Source of the DNA: Lachnospiraceae bacterium | Lineage (GTDB): Bacteria > Bacillota > Clostridia > Lachnospirales > Lachnospiraceae | DNA: 64,000 nucleotides | Reading direction: 5' to 3' | Assembly: GCA_910574885.1 (NCBI GenBank) | Contig: CAJTDD010000008.1 | Span: forward strand, 97,921 to 161,920 | Shown: one piece after another, positions 42,881 through 51,157 of the stretch | How positions within the stretch are numbered: position 1 is the stretch's first letter | Layout of the letters: each line of letters opens with the position of its first letter | The notes under the pieces: model-generated | What the model saw: the letters and a program-made list of their open reading frames with translations, nothing else | Told to the model about the DNA's origin: nothing | Databases searched by the model: none | Translations under genes and position numbers: made by a program

Positions 42881-44421
42881 TGAAAAAGAACGGAAATGTG
42901 GTATATATCGTATCGTTGGTAATTTCGTTGGTAATTTCTATTTACGCCATTGTTTTTCCAGAGCATTTTTCGCGCATTTCCAATGCAGTATTTTGCTTTT
43001 TGACGGAGAGCTTTTCCTGGTTCTATCAGCTTGTGATGTTCGGCTTTGTGGTCTTTGTTTTATGCGTTGCATTTTCTAAGTACGGGAACATCCGGCTTGG
43101 CAGGGACGATTCAAAGCCGGATTACAGTGTGTTTTCCTGGTTTGCAATGCTGTTCTGTGCGGGGATGGGCGTTGGATTAGTATTCTGGGGGATTTCGGAA
43201 CCAGTTTCCCATTATGTGAATCCTGTGGCAGGAATAGAGCCGGGAACAGCAGAAGCCGCGGATTTTGCTATGAGAGCCTCTTTTATGCATTGGGGAATCC
43301 ATCCCTGGGCAAATTATGCAGTTGTCGGGCTGGCGCTTGCATACTTTCAGTACCGGAAAGGAAGACCAGGCTTAATGAGTTCGGCGCTAACCGGAATCCT
43401 TGGGGGAAATACGAGTGGATGGATTGGAAAGGCAACCGATATACTTGCGGCATTCGCAAGTATCGCTGGTATTGTGACTTCTCTTGGATTAGGCGTTCTT
43501 CAAATTAACAGCGGTTTTCATAAAATGTTTGGCATACCAGACACGCTCATGGTACAGATTATTATCATTGCGATTGTGACGGCTATTTTTATGGCATCTG
43601 CTATTTCAGGGATTGACAGAGGTGTAAAAATTTTATCTAATATGAATGTATATCTTGCGATTACGTTGATGGCTGGGACGTTTCTCGTAGGTCCTAAAAT
43701 CGAGATATTTAGTAATCTTGTGAATGGTATCGGGGGTTATATCAATGGTTTCCTTCAGGATAGTTTGTCAATTTCCCCGTATGCAAAGACTGCCCAATGG
43801 ATTAAGGCATGGCGTATCTTTTATTGGGCATGGTGGATTGCGTGGGCGCCTTTTGTAGGACTGTTTATTGCTAGGATTTCAAAGGGCAGGACCATCAGGG
43901 AGTTTGTGCTGGGGGTTGTTGGGGCGCCAACCCTTGCGTCGGTTATTTGGTTTGCTATTTTTGGATCCATGGGGATTCACCTGGGGCAGAACGGCACGAT
44001 GGGGCAGGGGGAAATGCAGGAAATTGCTGCCGCGCCTGAGTCGGGAGTTTTTTCGGTGTTGAGTCATTATCAATTCGGGACGATTTTATCGGTTATTGCA
44101 CTGGTACTACTGTTGATATTCTTTGTTACATCGGCTGATTCCGGGACATTTGTTTTGGCAATGCTTTCCTCAGAGGGGAATATGAATCCGCCCAGGGCTA
44201 AAAAAATTGTATGGGGTCTTCTGCAGTCGTTTATGTCTATTGGCCTGCTTGTCAGCGGCGGGCTGAAACCGCTCCAAACCATATCGATTGTTGCAGCCTT
44301 CCCATTTGCGTTTGTAATGATTGGGGCGTGTATATCGTTGGTTAAGGCGTTGGGGGAGGAGGGCGTTATGGAACAGGCGGTTTCTGCTGCTGAAACGCCG
44401 GAAGGGGGATTGAAAACGTAA
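42880..44421 (+). CDS. BCCT family transporter (choline/betaine/carnitine)
   Basis: A 513-residue membrane protein with 12 helices. The family signature includes FCAGMGVGLVFWGISEP near 87-103 and the tryptophan-rich helix YWAWWIAWAPFVGLFIAR near 312-330 with the downstream ISKGRTIREF. VTSADSGTFVLAML follows. It imports quaternary ammonium compounds with sodium or protons. Its presence between a capsule cassette and a restriction system is unexpected. It may serve osmoprotection, or supply choline for the LicD-type decoration in cassette 1; the latter is only a suggestion. The start overlaps the stop of the capF remnant by one base. A hairpin terminator follows. Confidence 0.93.
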   Translation: MKKNGNVVYIVSLVISLVISIYAIVFPEHFSRISNAVFCFLTESFSWFYQLVMFGFVVFVLCVAFSKYGNIRLGRDDSKPDYSVFSWFAMLFCAGMGVGLVFWGISEPVSHYVNPVAGIEPGTAEAADFAMRASFMHWGIHPWANYAVVGLALAYFQYRKGRPGLMSSALTGILGGNTSGWIGKATDILAAFASIAGIVTSLGLGVLQINSGFHKMFGIPDTLMVQIIIIAIVTAIFMASAISGIDRGVKILSNMNVYLAITLMAGTFLVGPKIEIFSNLVNGIGGYINGFLQDSLSISPYAKTAQWIKAWRIFYWAWWIAWAPFVGLFIARISKGRTIREFVLGVVGAPTLASVIWFAIFGSMGIHLGQNGTMGQGEMQEIAAAPESGVFSVLSHYQFGTILSVIALVLLLIFFVTSADSGTFVLAMLSSEGNMNPPRAKKIVWGLLQSFMSIGLLVSGGLKPLQTISIVAAFPFAFVMIGACISLVKALGEEGVMEQAVSAAETPEGGLKT

Positions 44422-44439
44422 TTTACTCAAACGAAGCCA

Positions 44440-44486
44440 AGCAGTCATGCAGCAGCGAAATGCTACTGTGTGACTGCTGTTTTTTA
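44440..44486 (+). terminator. Rho-independent terminator after the BCCT gene
   Basis: AGCAGTCA (44440-44447) pairs with TGACTGCT (44471-44478), followed by G and six T. It ends the plus-strand transcript just before the convergent restriction gene. Confidence 0.8.
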
Positions 44487-44503
44487 TGTAAAAATTCAGC
44501 TCA

Positions 44504-47152
44504 TTAGAGCGCTTTAAACTGCTTTGCAAGCTGTAAAAATGTTGAGTTTGGCATCACTTTCTTAGACGGAATAAACAGGTATTGCCAACATTTATAATGG
44601 TTTGCTCTGCTCCACCGAGTAGCTGCCGCACAATACTGAATACCACGATTTTTCTTAGCAATAACATCCGGATCGTTTAATTTATCTTCTCCCTTAACCT
44701 CCACAAGATAAATCATATCCACCGTTTCGACAACAAAATCTGGCTCATAATTATGTCCGTGATTATAGGTAATATTAAATTCCTGGGGCGCCGGGCGAAG
44801 CCAATTCTGAACCTCGGAATCGGTTTCAAGCACTCGTGCAAGAATCAACTCTGGTTCGCTATCAAATTTTGCCGTACTGAAAACTCCTTTTTTTATACCT
44901 TCAAACAACACTGATTTTATATTTTCTGTATAAGTCGAATATAAGTTCACGCGTTCTTTAAAGGTATACGTTTGCTGTAGGTTGTAATCTCGAGTTCCGA
45001 TCACTTCTTCCTGTAAAAATCCGTTTTCACAGTAGAAGTGCTGAAGCATCTGTTTGTAGATTTTATTACCAACGTCTCGTTTATACATCATGACGATGTT
45101 TTGCATACCATTAGTTCCATGCTGATTCTCATAATAATCACAAACTTGAGAAATCAATTTGAATAACAGATTGGAACATCTCTCATAATCGATCTCGGGT
45201 TTCGAGCGCACTTGCTCAAGCAGAATCTTTTTGGGATTATAACCCTCGAAATCAATGACTCCACCTTTCATACGCTGTCTATCTTGCATATCCTCCAAAT
45301 TTTGAACCAATAGCTCGTTTTTAATCGGAACATGGGAAAACTCTGTTATATCAATATCGAAGTCAACAAAGACATATTCTTCAACACCTTCATCCGTCAC
45401 CTTAATACGAGGAATAGGAATAAATTTTTCTACGGCCTCTCTGTGAGTTTGTTCTGTCTGCTGATTTAACCATGCCATCAGCGGATTCTCATTTTCATGG
45501 AATGCTTCGCCCAGGTCTTTGTCATCGGACAACTTTTGACTAACCGCAGCCGCTATTTCCTTTACCTGCGCAGAAGTAACCGTATGTGCAGGTGTTTTTT
45601 GGATATGCTGAGATACTTTTTCTTTTATTAATGATGTCGCTTTCTTAATAAGAGCAGCATTCTTTTCGGTTTTCTCAATCTGCGTTTCTTCATACGCTTT
45701 TTCCAATTCTTTATCTGGATCTGTTTTGAAGGATAATTGTGTATAGGTAATTTCTTCTTCCTGGATATCTTCTGCTTGAATAACATTTCCAGCCTTAAAG
45801 ATGGAATCGCCTTTCTGCGCCTCATCGATGATGTCACTGAATTTATCGTGAGCAGTAAGCATAACCGCATCTACATCACGCTCTCCTGTACGCGCCCCAT
45901 AAGGCAGACGCAGACCTCGGCCTACCATCTGTTCACGTAAAATCTTGGAAGCAGCAGTACGAAGCGGCACGATGGTATACAAGTTATTGACATCCCATCC
46001 TTCTTTGAGCATATTTACATGAATAACAATTTCTACTGGATTTTCCGAATTTTCTACGTCCAGAAGAAGTCGTGTGTTTGCCTCCGTTTCAGAGCCTTTC
46101 TGCTTTGAATGAATAACGATTGTCTTGTTCCTATATTTTCCTTCACGGAATTCATCCGACTTGACAAAAGTCTCTGCCCATGCTGCATGCTCCGTATCCT
46201 TACAGACTACCAGCATAAAGGGTTTAACCAGACGAGCTTTATTATTTTCAGCGTATACCTGCAATTTTCTCTTGGTATTTTCATGGCAGGTGATACCATC
46301 TAAAAGCATCATTTTATCAAGCTGTTCATCTCCAAAATTATAAAAATCGATATCAGAGCGTGTCACAGCAAACGGAGTACGGGTGTAACCATCTTCGATA
46401 GCCTTTGAAAGTGGATATTCGTACACAACATTTTTGAATAGTGCCTGTCGGCGGCCCTTTGTTACGAAAGGGGTAGCTGTAAGCTCAAGACCTAATAAAG
46501 GATTCAGCTCGTTTAATGCCTGAGAGCCTTTCGCAGCACGATAATGGTGTGATTCATCCATAATCAATACAAGGTCAGGAAGAGCGGAAAGAAACTGATA
46601 GAAAGAGTCGCCAATCACCTCGTTTACCTTTTTCATATGGGCGTCTTCTTTGTTAAACTTGTCTATATTGTAAATGTAGATGTGAATGTCAGATTCAAAT
46701 AATGAGATTGTTTTTTCACGGTAATCATCATCCGTGATAATCTGCGGCAGAGTGCGAAAGCAGCCAAGTCCTTTGAATACGTACTTAGGGCTGCCGCTGT
46801 CGCACAAGTCTTTCTTTAGCTTATCATATATTGTGGTATTCGGAGCCACAACGAAAAAGTTCTTGATCTCATGCTGAGTATACAGATACGCGATAAACGC
46901 GCCCATCAGTCTTGTCTTTCCAACGCCTGTCGCAAGGGCGAAGGTTAAAGAGATAAAGTCCCTCTCAAAATCGGAACAGGTCGGATACATCGCATGCACA
47001 GCGCCAAGAGCAGCTTTTAAATTCATATCTTTTCGCAGAGTAACGCTGTTTACAATCTCTTCGAGAATTTTAAGTGAGTGCGTCTGCGGCTTTCGCAGTG
47101 ACATGACGCCGCTGATATAATCAGTTGTATATTGTGGAAAAAAATTACTCAT
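44504..47152 (-). CDS. res: Type III restriction enzyme, Res subunit (helicase-nuclease)
   Basis: An 882-residue subunit that translocates on or tracks DNA and cuts it. Walker A is in FALATGVGKTRLMGAF near 75-90. The DEAD-type Walker B is LVLIMDESHHYRA near 195-207. Helicase motifs TATPFVTKG and REQMVGRGLRLPYG follow. The C-terminal nuclease is YEPDFVVETVDMIYLVEVKG near 800-820, a PD-(D/E)xK arrangement. The start ATG at 47152 lies 6 bases behind GAGGAGG and overlaps the end of mod by 8 bases; the longer upstream frame is not needed. The length is somewhat below that of EcoP1-type Res but the domain set is complete. Confidence 0.93.
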   Translation of the reverse strand: MSNFFPQYTTDYISGVMSLRKPQTHSLKILEEIVNSVTLRKDMNLKAALGAVHAMYPTCSDFERDFISLTFALATGVGKTRLMGAFIAYLYTQHEIKNFFVVAPNTTIYDKLKKDLCDSGSPKYVFKGLGCFRTLPQIITDDDYREKTISLFESDIHIYIYNIDKFNKEDAHMKKVNEVIGDSFYQFLSALPDLVLIMDESHHYRAAKGSQALNELNPLLGLELTATPFVTKGRRQALFKNVVYEYPLSKAIEDGYTRTPFAVTRSDIDFYNFGDEQLDKMMLLDGITCHENTKRKLQVYAENNKARLVKPFMLVVCKDTEHAAWAETFVKSDEFREGKYRNKTIVIHSKQKGSETEANTRLLLDVENSENPVEIVIHVNMLKEGWDVNNLYTIVPLRTAASKILREQMVGRGLRLPYGARTGERDVDAVMLTAHDKFSDIIDEAQKGDSIFKAGNVIQAEDIQEEEITYTQLSFKTDPDKELEKAYEETQIEKTEKNAALIKKATSLIKEKVSQHIQKTPAHTVTSAQVKEIAAAVSQKLSDDKDLGEAFHENENPLMAWLNQQTEQTHREAVEKFIPIPRIKVTDEGVEEYVFVDFDIDITEFSHVPIKNELLVQNLEDMQDRQRMKGGVIDFEGYNPKKILLEQVRSKPEIDYERCSNLLFKLISQVCDYYENQHGTNGMQNIVMMYKRDVGNKIYKQMLQHFYCENGFLQEEVIGTRDYNLQQTYTFKERVNLYSTYTENIKSVLFEGIKKGVFSTAKFDSEPELILARVLETDSEVQNWLRPAPQEFNITYNHGHNYEPDFVVETVDMIYLVEVKGEDKLNDPDVIAKKNRGIQYCAAATRWSRANHYKCWQYLFIPSKKVMPNSTFLQLAKQFKAL

Positions 47153-48890
47153 CACAGTCCTCCTCATCCTCATATACAGGAGGATGCACAATGTTTAAAT
47201 TATAGTCGGCCTTTCCAAACTCACAGCGGTCAAGGAGCATTTGCGGAATCTTCTTCACTCTAATGTTCTCATAAGCCTTATCTAACCCACTCTCAAAGGA
47301 ACGGCAGGCGATAATTAAATACTCGTCATCTTCCATGGTGTCTTTGATAGAATCGAGATAGTTGCCGTTCAGATGCCTTGTTGTCACAAACAAATAGCTA
47401 TTTTCGCTGCCATTAGATTGTTTCCAGAATAACTTGCTGTCCGGAGCATAGATGAAGCCTTCATGTAAAGCTACAGCTGCAGCAAGCATATCAGCATCAT
47501 ATTCTTCGTTGATGACTTCTTCCCCGAAAACATCCTGCTTGATAAGTGTTGGCGCTAATTCATAGAAACGATAGCCGCCTCCGCCTTGCCAGTTAACATT
47601 TTTTGATATGCCGCCTTTATCTTCGCCAGATATGATACGATCCATTCTATATTTACAATGAGAAAAGGCGTGCTCACCCATTTCAATACTAATATATTTT
47701 CGTCCCATTTTGTGAGCAACAGCGGCAGTCGTACCGGAGCCTAGGAAACTATCTAAAACGAGATCTCCCGGCCGCGTTGCTAATTCAAGTATCTTTTCCA
47801 GAAGAACTTCTGGTTTTTTACCGCCAGAAAAGGCCACGCCGCCTTCGCGATTAACGTTATTCCAATTCAGTGTATCCCAAAGCGAACCTGTTTTCTCACG
47901 TTTATAGAGAACTCCATCCTGCATAATAGTGACATTTTTAAACCAGCTTACCAGACGTTTACTTTTTCCAACAAAGTAAATGGTTGTAAGTTTTCCTTTA
48001 TTTCGCCCGGAAATGGGATAATATTCAATAGAGTACAGGTTGTCTTCTTCATCTGTCGCTTCTCTTACACGTGTGCGAATCGAGGTTTGCGCATTTTCTG
48101 TAGTACATATCAAATCGCTGTATTTATAAAATACCTCCAGTTCGGTAATGCCGTCTTCTCGGGCTAATTTCGCAACACTTTTTGTGCTGTAGGAACTGTG
48201 TTTGTAGATGACAATATCTTCGCCGGCTCCATCTTTAATCGTGGTGTAATACGTTCTTTTACCAAAATCATTGAAAACAGTGGTGTACTTAAAACTTTTG
48301 CCGTTATTTTTCATACTTTCAAGGTATTCGCCAAGTTCAACCTTTGAATAAGATTCATTGAATTTGTCAAATCCGGGCTTTGCATAGCAAATGATAAATT
48401 CTACATTCTTTTTAAGGCGCTTATCCTCCCCGCCGCCAGAAGCGCCGGAAGAATTTTTTGTCTTTACAACGATGAGATTGATAAAATTACTTCTGCCGCA
48501 CACCTCATCCATAAGTACTTTGCAATAGTTCATTTCATCATCATTTAACTGCACAAAAATAACTCCGTCGTCTGCAAGCAGGCGCCATAACAGATGAAGC
48601 CTGGCACGCATAAGCTGCAGCCAAACAGAATGTTCAACGTTATCATCATATTCATCAAATGCCTCGCCAGTGTTATACGGCGGATCAATATAGATACACT
48701 TTATCTTTCCGGCATACTGTGGCAGTAAAGCTTTTAATGCTAACAGGTTATCTCCATGAATTAGCATATTCTGTGTTTCCGGGTCTTTTTCTTTATTGGA
48801 TAGCTCAGGACGTTCAATCAATAGACGAGGTTCAATATTCATAGGCTCATCCTTGCCGATCCATGTCAGTTCTAATTTATTTGCCATCAT
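47145..48890 (-). CDS. mod: Type III DNA methyltransferase, Mod subunit
   Basis: A 581-residue beta-class N6-adenine methyltransferase that both modifies DNA and supplies sequence recognition to Res. The catalytic motif DPPYNTGEAF is near residues 70-79. The target recognition region lies between about 150 and 360. The SAM-binding FxGxG motif is LDSFLGSGTTAAVAH near 380-395. The start at 48890 (second option 48887) follows GGAGGA; the frame runs 81 bp further upstream without a start signal. The left arm of switch 4 lies about 100 bp upstream, and the switch promoter at present faces this gene. Confidence 0.93.
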   Translation of the reverse strand: MMANKLELTWIGKDEPMNIEPRLLIERPELSNKEKDPETQNMLIHGDNLLALKALLPQYAGKIKCIYIDPPYNTGEAFDEYDDNVEHSVWLQLMRARLHLLWRLLADDGVIFVQLNDDEMNYCKVLMDEVCGRSNFINLIVVKTKNSSGASGGGEDKRLKKNVEFIICYAKPGFDKFNESYSKVELGEYLESMKNNGKSFKYTTVFNDFGKRTYYTTIKDGAGEDIVIYKHSSYSTKSVAKLAREDGITELEVFYKYSDLICTTENAQTSIRTRVREATDEEDNLYSIEYYPISGRNKGKLTTIYFVGKSKRLVSWFKNVTIMQDGVLYKREKTGSLWDTLNWNNVNREGGVAFSGGKKPEVLLEKILELATRPGDLVLDSFLGSGTTAAVAHKMGRKYISIEMGEHAFSHCKYRMDRIISGEDKGGISKNVNWQGGGGYRFYELAPTLIKQDVFGEEVINEEYDADMLAAAVALHEGFIYAPDSKLFWKQSNGSENSYLFVTTRHLNGNYLDSIKDTMEDDEYLIIACRSFESGLDKAYENIRVKKIPQMLLDRCEFGKADYNLNIVHPPVYEDEEDCDE

Positions 48891-48942
48891 TGATTCCTCC
48901 GCTTTCGTTTGAAGTTGTGCATTGTAGCCAATAACTTTGTGT

Positions 48943-48948
48943 ATTATA
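48943..48948 (-). promoter_or_regulatory. Possible own promoter (extended -10) of mod-res
   Basis: On the minus strand TGA-TATAAT, an extended -10 element, lies about 53 bp before the mod start and downstream of the switch 4 left hairpin. The matching -35 region is poor. It would allow mod-res to be expressed whatever the state of the switch. Confidence 0.5.
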
Positions 48949-48988
48949 TCATGAAAAAGTGGATTTTTCATCTATTTAAAATAATAAA

Positions 48989-49020
48989 AAATCGCAGAGT
49001 ATCTTCCTCTGCGATTTTTA
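48989..49020. terminator. Hairpin terminator forming the left arm of switch 4
   Basis: TCGCAGAG (48992-48999) pairs with CTCTGCGA (49007-49014) around the loop TATCTTC. In the leftward direction the stem is followed by a T-rich stretch, so transcription from the switch promoter toward mod should be at least partly stopped here. Confidence 0.65.
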
Positions 49021-49223
49021 TTTAAAAAAGCAAATTAATTATAACTATCTAATGCAAATAAGTCAATATATAATTTTGGTTTGTAATATTTTGGCGTAAA
49101 ATCCAGAATAATATTCAGTCTATTCAAAAGATTCTTATATATTTATCTTTATTTTTGCTGTCATCCCTACTATTTTTGAACCAAAAATCAGCATAAAAAA
49201 TCGCAGAGGAAGATACTCTGCGA
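48992..49223. other. Candidate invertible promoter element (switch 4)
   Basis: A perfect 28-bp inverted repeat (48992-49019 and 49196-49223) encloses 176 bp. The inner DNA is nearly the same as in switch 1, including the promoter, but the 7-base centre is TATCTTC/GAAGATA instead of TATGTTC/GAACATA. The right arm is followed immediately by CTGGGGAGAGG and the regulator ATG, so there is no T tract on that side. Inversion would turn the promoter from the restriction genes toward the cassette 4 regulator. Confidence 0.75.
49038..49066 (-). promoter_or_regulatory. Switch 4 promoter, currently pointing left toward mod-res (OFF for capsule)
   Basis: On the minus strand TTGACT (49066-49061), 17 bp and TATAAT (49043-49038), identical in hexamers and spacing to switches 1 and 3. 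In this state it reads through the left hairpin toward the mod gene, about 150 bp away. Confidence 0.8.
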
Positions 49224-49234
49224 CTGGGGAGAGG

Positions 49235-49741
49235 ATGGTTATCTGGTATTTATTACCCTGTAAGGAACAGGAGGAACAAAGAACTTTAGATTCATGCAGA
49301 AACTATCTTTCAGAAACGGCGCTAAAAGATGCCTTCATCCTTACTTACGACAGGATGTGTCGGTATCAGGGAGCATGGCATATGGAGAAAAAGTTAATAT
49401 TTCCGGCATACGTAATGTTGGAAAGTGAGAATGAATCTATTTTAAGAGATGAACTGGCTCAATATAAAGGAATTTCGGGCAAGGTGCAGACCGTCCTGGA
49501 AATAAATCCGAAAGAAGAAAAGATTCTGAGAATCCTGTGCGGGAAAAGGAATCATATAGGGATGTCCAGGGGTGTGATCCGCAGTGGGGTTACGCAAGTG
49601 ACCGAAGGTCCGTTAAAAGGGATGGAAGCCCGGATTTGCAAAATCGACCGGCATAAGCGGTTGGCAAAGCTACGGGTACAGGAGGGACAGGATAGCCGGT
49701 ATATCCCGGCGGGACTGGAAATTGTGGAGAAAAGCATTTGA
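49235..49741 (+). CDS. NusG-like (LoaP/UpxY family) antiterminator, cassette 4 regulator
   Basis: A 168-residue twin of the regulator at 5454. It has WYLLPCKEQEEQ at 4-15, KLIFPAYVMLESENES near 53-68 and GPLKGMEARICKIDRHKRL in the KOW part. Differences from copy 1 are scattered, such as Met for Leu at 51 and Ser for Cys in the VIRSGVTQVTEG stretch. The start lies directly behind the right inversion arm and GGGGAG. It would carry polymerase through the roughly 14-kb cassette 4 operon. The 83 bp after it contain remains alike to the region after the regulator at 23653, but no second NusG-like gene. Confidence 0.9.
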   Translation: MVIWYLLPCKEQEEQRTLDSCRNYLSETALKDAFILTYDRMCRYQGAWHMEKKLIFPAYVMLESENESILRDELAQYKGISGKVQTVLEINPKEEKILRILCGKRNHIGMSRGVIRSGVTQVTEGPLKGMEARICKIDRHKRLAKLRVQEGQDSRYIPAGLEIVEKSI

Positions 49742-49824
49742 CACTTCTTGAAGCATTGGCACGGGAAGTTGAGAATGGCACAGAATTTATGGGGAATAGG
49801 ATTTGTAGACGAGGAATGATGAGG

Positions 49825-51135
49825 ATGTACGAATTTATGGACTTTCAAACAGACCGAAGATTTGCAGGCATAGAACCATTGGAACACAAGGTCTGGCTGT
49901 CTTCCCCCACTATGCATGGAGATGAGCAGAAGTGGGTGGACGAGGCGTTACAGTCCAACTGGGTCAGCACCGTTGGGACAAATATCAATGAAATCGAAAA
50001 ACAGACGGCGGAAATCATAGGACGCAGGTATGCGGTAGCCTTGTCTTCCGGCACAGCAGCGCTCCACCTTGGCATCAGGCAGGCGGGTGAGAAGCTATAC
50101 GGCAAACCCAAGGCTGGTTTCGGCGCGTTGGAAGGGCACAAAGTGTTTGCCTCCGACATGACCTTTGGGGCCACCGTTCATCCGATTGCATACGAAGGCG
50201 GCCAAGCCATTTTCATTGACTCCGAGTATGACACCTGGAACATGGACCCAGAGGCCTTGGAAAAGGCATTCGAGAAATATCCCGACGTTCGGCTCGTGGT
50301 ATGGGCCCATCTCTACGGTACACCGGGGAAAATCGACGAGATAAAGGCAATCGCACATGCCCACCATGCACTGCTCATAGAAGATGCAGCAGAGTCATTC
50401 GGCGCGCTGTATAAAGGCGTGCAGACAGGCAAGTTTGGAGATGCCTCCATACTCTCCTTCAACGGGAATAAAATCCTGACCGGAAGCACAGGGGGAATGT
50501 ACCTGACGGACAGCAAGGAGGATGCGGACCAGGTACGTAAATGGAGTACACAGAGCCGGGAAGCCGCCCCATGGTATCAGCATGAAGAGATGGGGTACAA
50601 CTACCGCATGAGCAATGTTGTGGCAGGCGTGGTTCGGGGACAGCTTCCCCATCTAAATGAACACATCCGGCAGAAACGGGCAGTTTATGAGAGATACCAG
50701 GCCGGACTTGCAGATCTGCCTGTCAGGATGAATCCCTTTGATGAAAAGAACAGCATACCGAACTTCTGGCTAAGCTGCCTTATTATAGACTCTGACGCCA
50801 TGTGTCCCCAGGTGCGGGGGGAGAAAGACCCACTCTATGTAAACGTTCCAGGAAAGTCCTGCCCGACAGAGATACTGGCAGCATTAAACGCTTTCAACGC
50901 AGAAGGACGTCCCATCTGGAAGCCCATGCATATGCAGCCAATCTATCGAATGAATGAGTTTATAACCGCAAAAGGCAGCGGCAGGGCACAGAGCAATGCA
51001 TATCTGGAGAAAACAGAATCACCGGATGCAGGGGCAGATATGTTCCATCGAGGATTGTGCCTGCCATCCGATAACAAGATGACACCCAGGCAGCAAGACC
51101 GGATTATAGACGTCATACATCGCTGCTTCAAATAA
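49825..51135 (+). CDS. DegT/DnrJ/EryC1-type sugar aminotransferase
   Basis: A 436-residue PLP enzyme. It has SNWVSTVGTNINEIEKQ, ALSSGTAALHLGIRQAG, LIEDAAESFGALY and the PLP lysine in SFNGNKILTG. It converts a keto nucleotide sugar to an amino sugar. Several in-frame ATGs exist; the one at 49825 has GAGGAA eight bases upstream. It is a close relative of the enzyme at 24851, but its DNA is more G+C-rich. No 4,6-dehydratase gene lies within cassette 4, so the keto sugar must come from elsewhere, for example CapE at 41648. The following four genes form a tight group with it. Confidence 0.92.
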   Translation: MYEFMDFQTDRRFAGIEPLEHKVWLSSPTMHGDEQKWVDEALQSNWVSTVGTNINEIEKQTAEIIGRRYAVALSSGTAALHLGIRQAGEKLYGKPKAGFGALEGHKVFASDMTFGATVHPIAYEGGQAIFIDSEYDTWNMDPEALEKAFEKYPDVRLVVWAHLYGTPGKIDEIKAIAHAHHALLIEDAAESFGALYKGVQTGKFGDASILSFNGNKILTGSTGGMYLTDSKEDADQVRKWSTQSREAAPWYQHEEMGYNYRMSNVVAGVVRGQLPHLNEHIRQKRAVYERYQAGLADLPVRMNPFDEKNSIPNFWLSCLIIDSDAMCPQVRGEKDPLYVNVPGKSCPTEILAALNAFNAEGRPIWKPMHMQPIYRMNEFITAKGSGRAQSNAYLEKTESPDAGADMFHRGLCLPSDNKMTPRQQDRIIDVIHRCFK

Positions 51136-51157
51136 ATAAAGAAAGACAGAGAGGAAA

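Noticed and set aside
44504..48890. Restriction pair as a new defence system
   Set aside because: The DPPY and FxGxG motifs of Mod and the helicase plus PD-(D/E)xK nuclease of Res fit ordinary type III restriction-modification; only its position next to the switch is notable.
5206..49223. The TCGCAGAG palindromes as simple rho-independent terminators only
   Set aside because: Simple terminators would not occur as inverted pairs whose non-palindromic loops are exact reverse complements within each locus, enclosing a promoter. The right-hand copies also lack a T tract.
5206..49223. The repeated palindromes as a CRISPR array or insertion-sequence ends
   Set aside because: Only two copies occur per locus, in inverted orientation and about 200 bp apart, with no cas or transposase genes; the enclosed DNA holds a promoter, not spacers or a gene.
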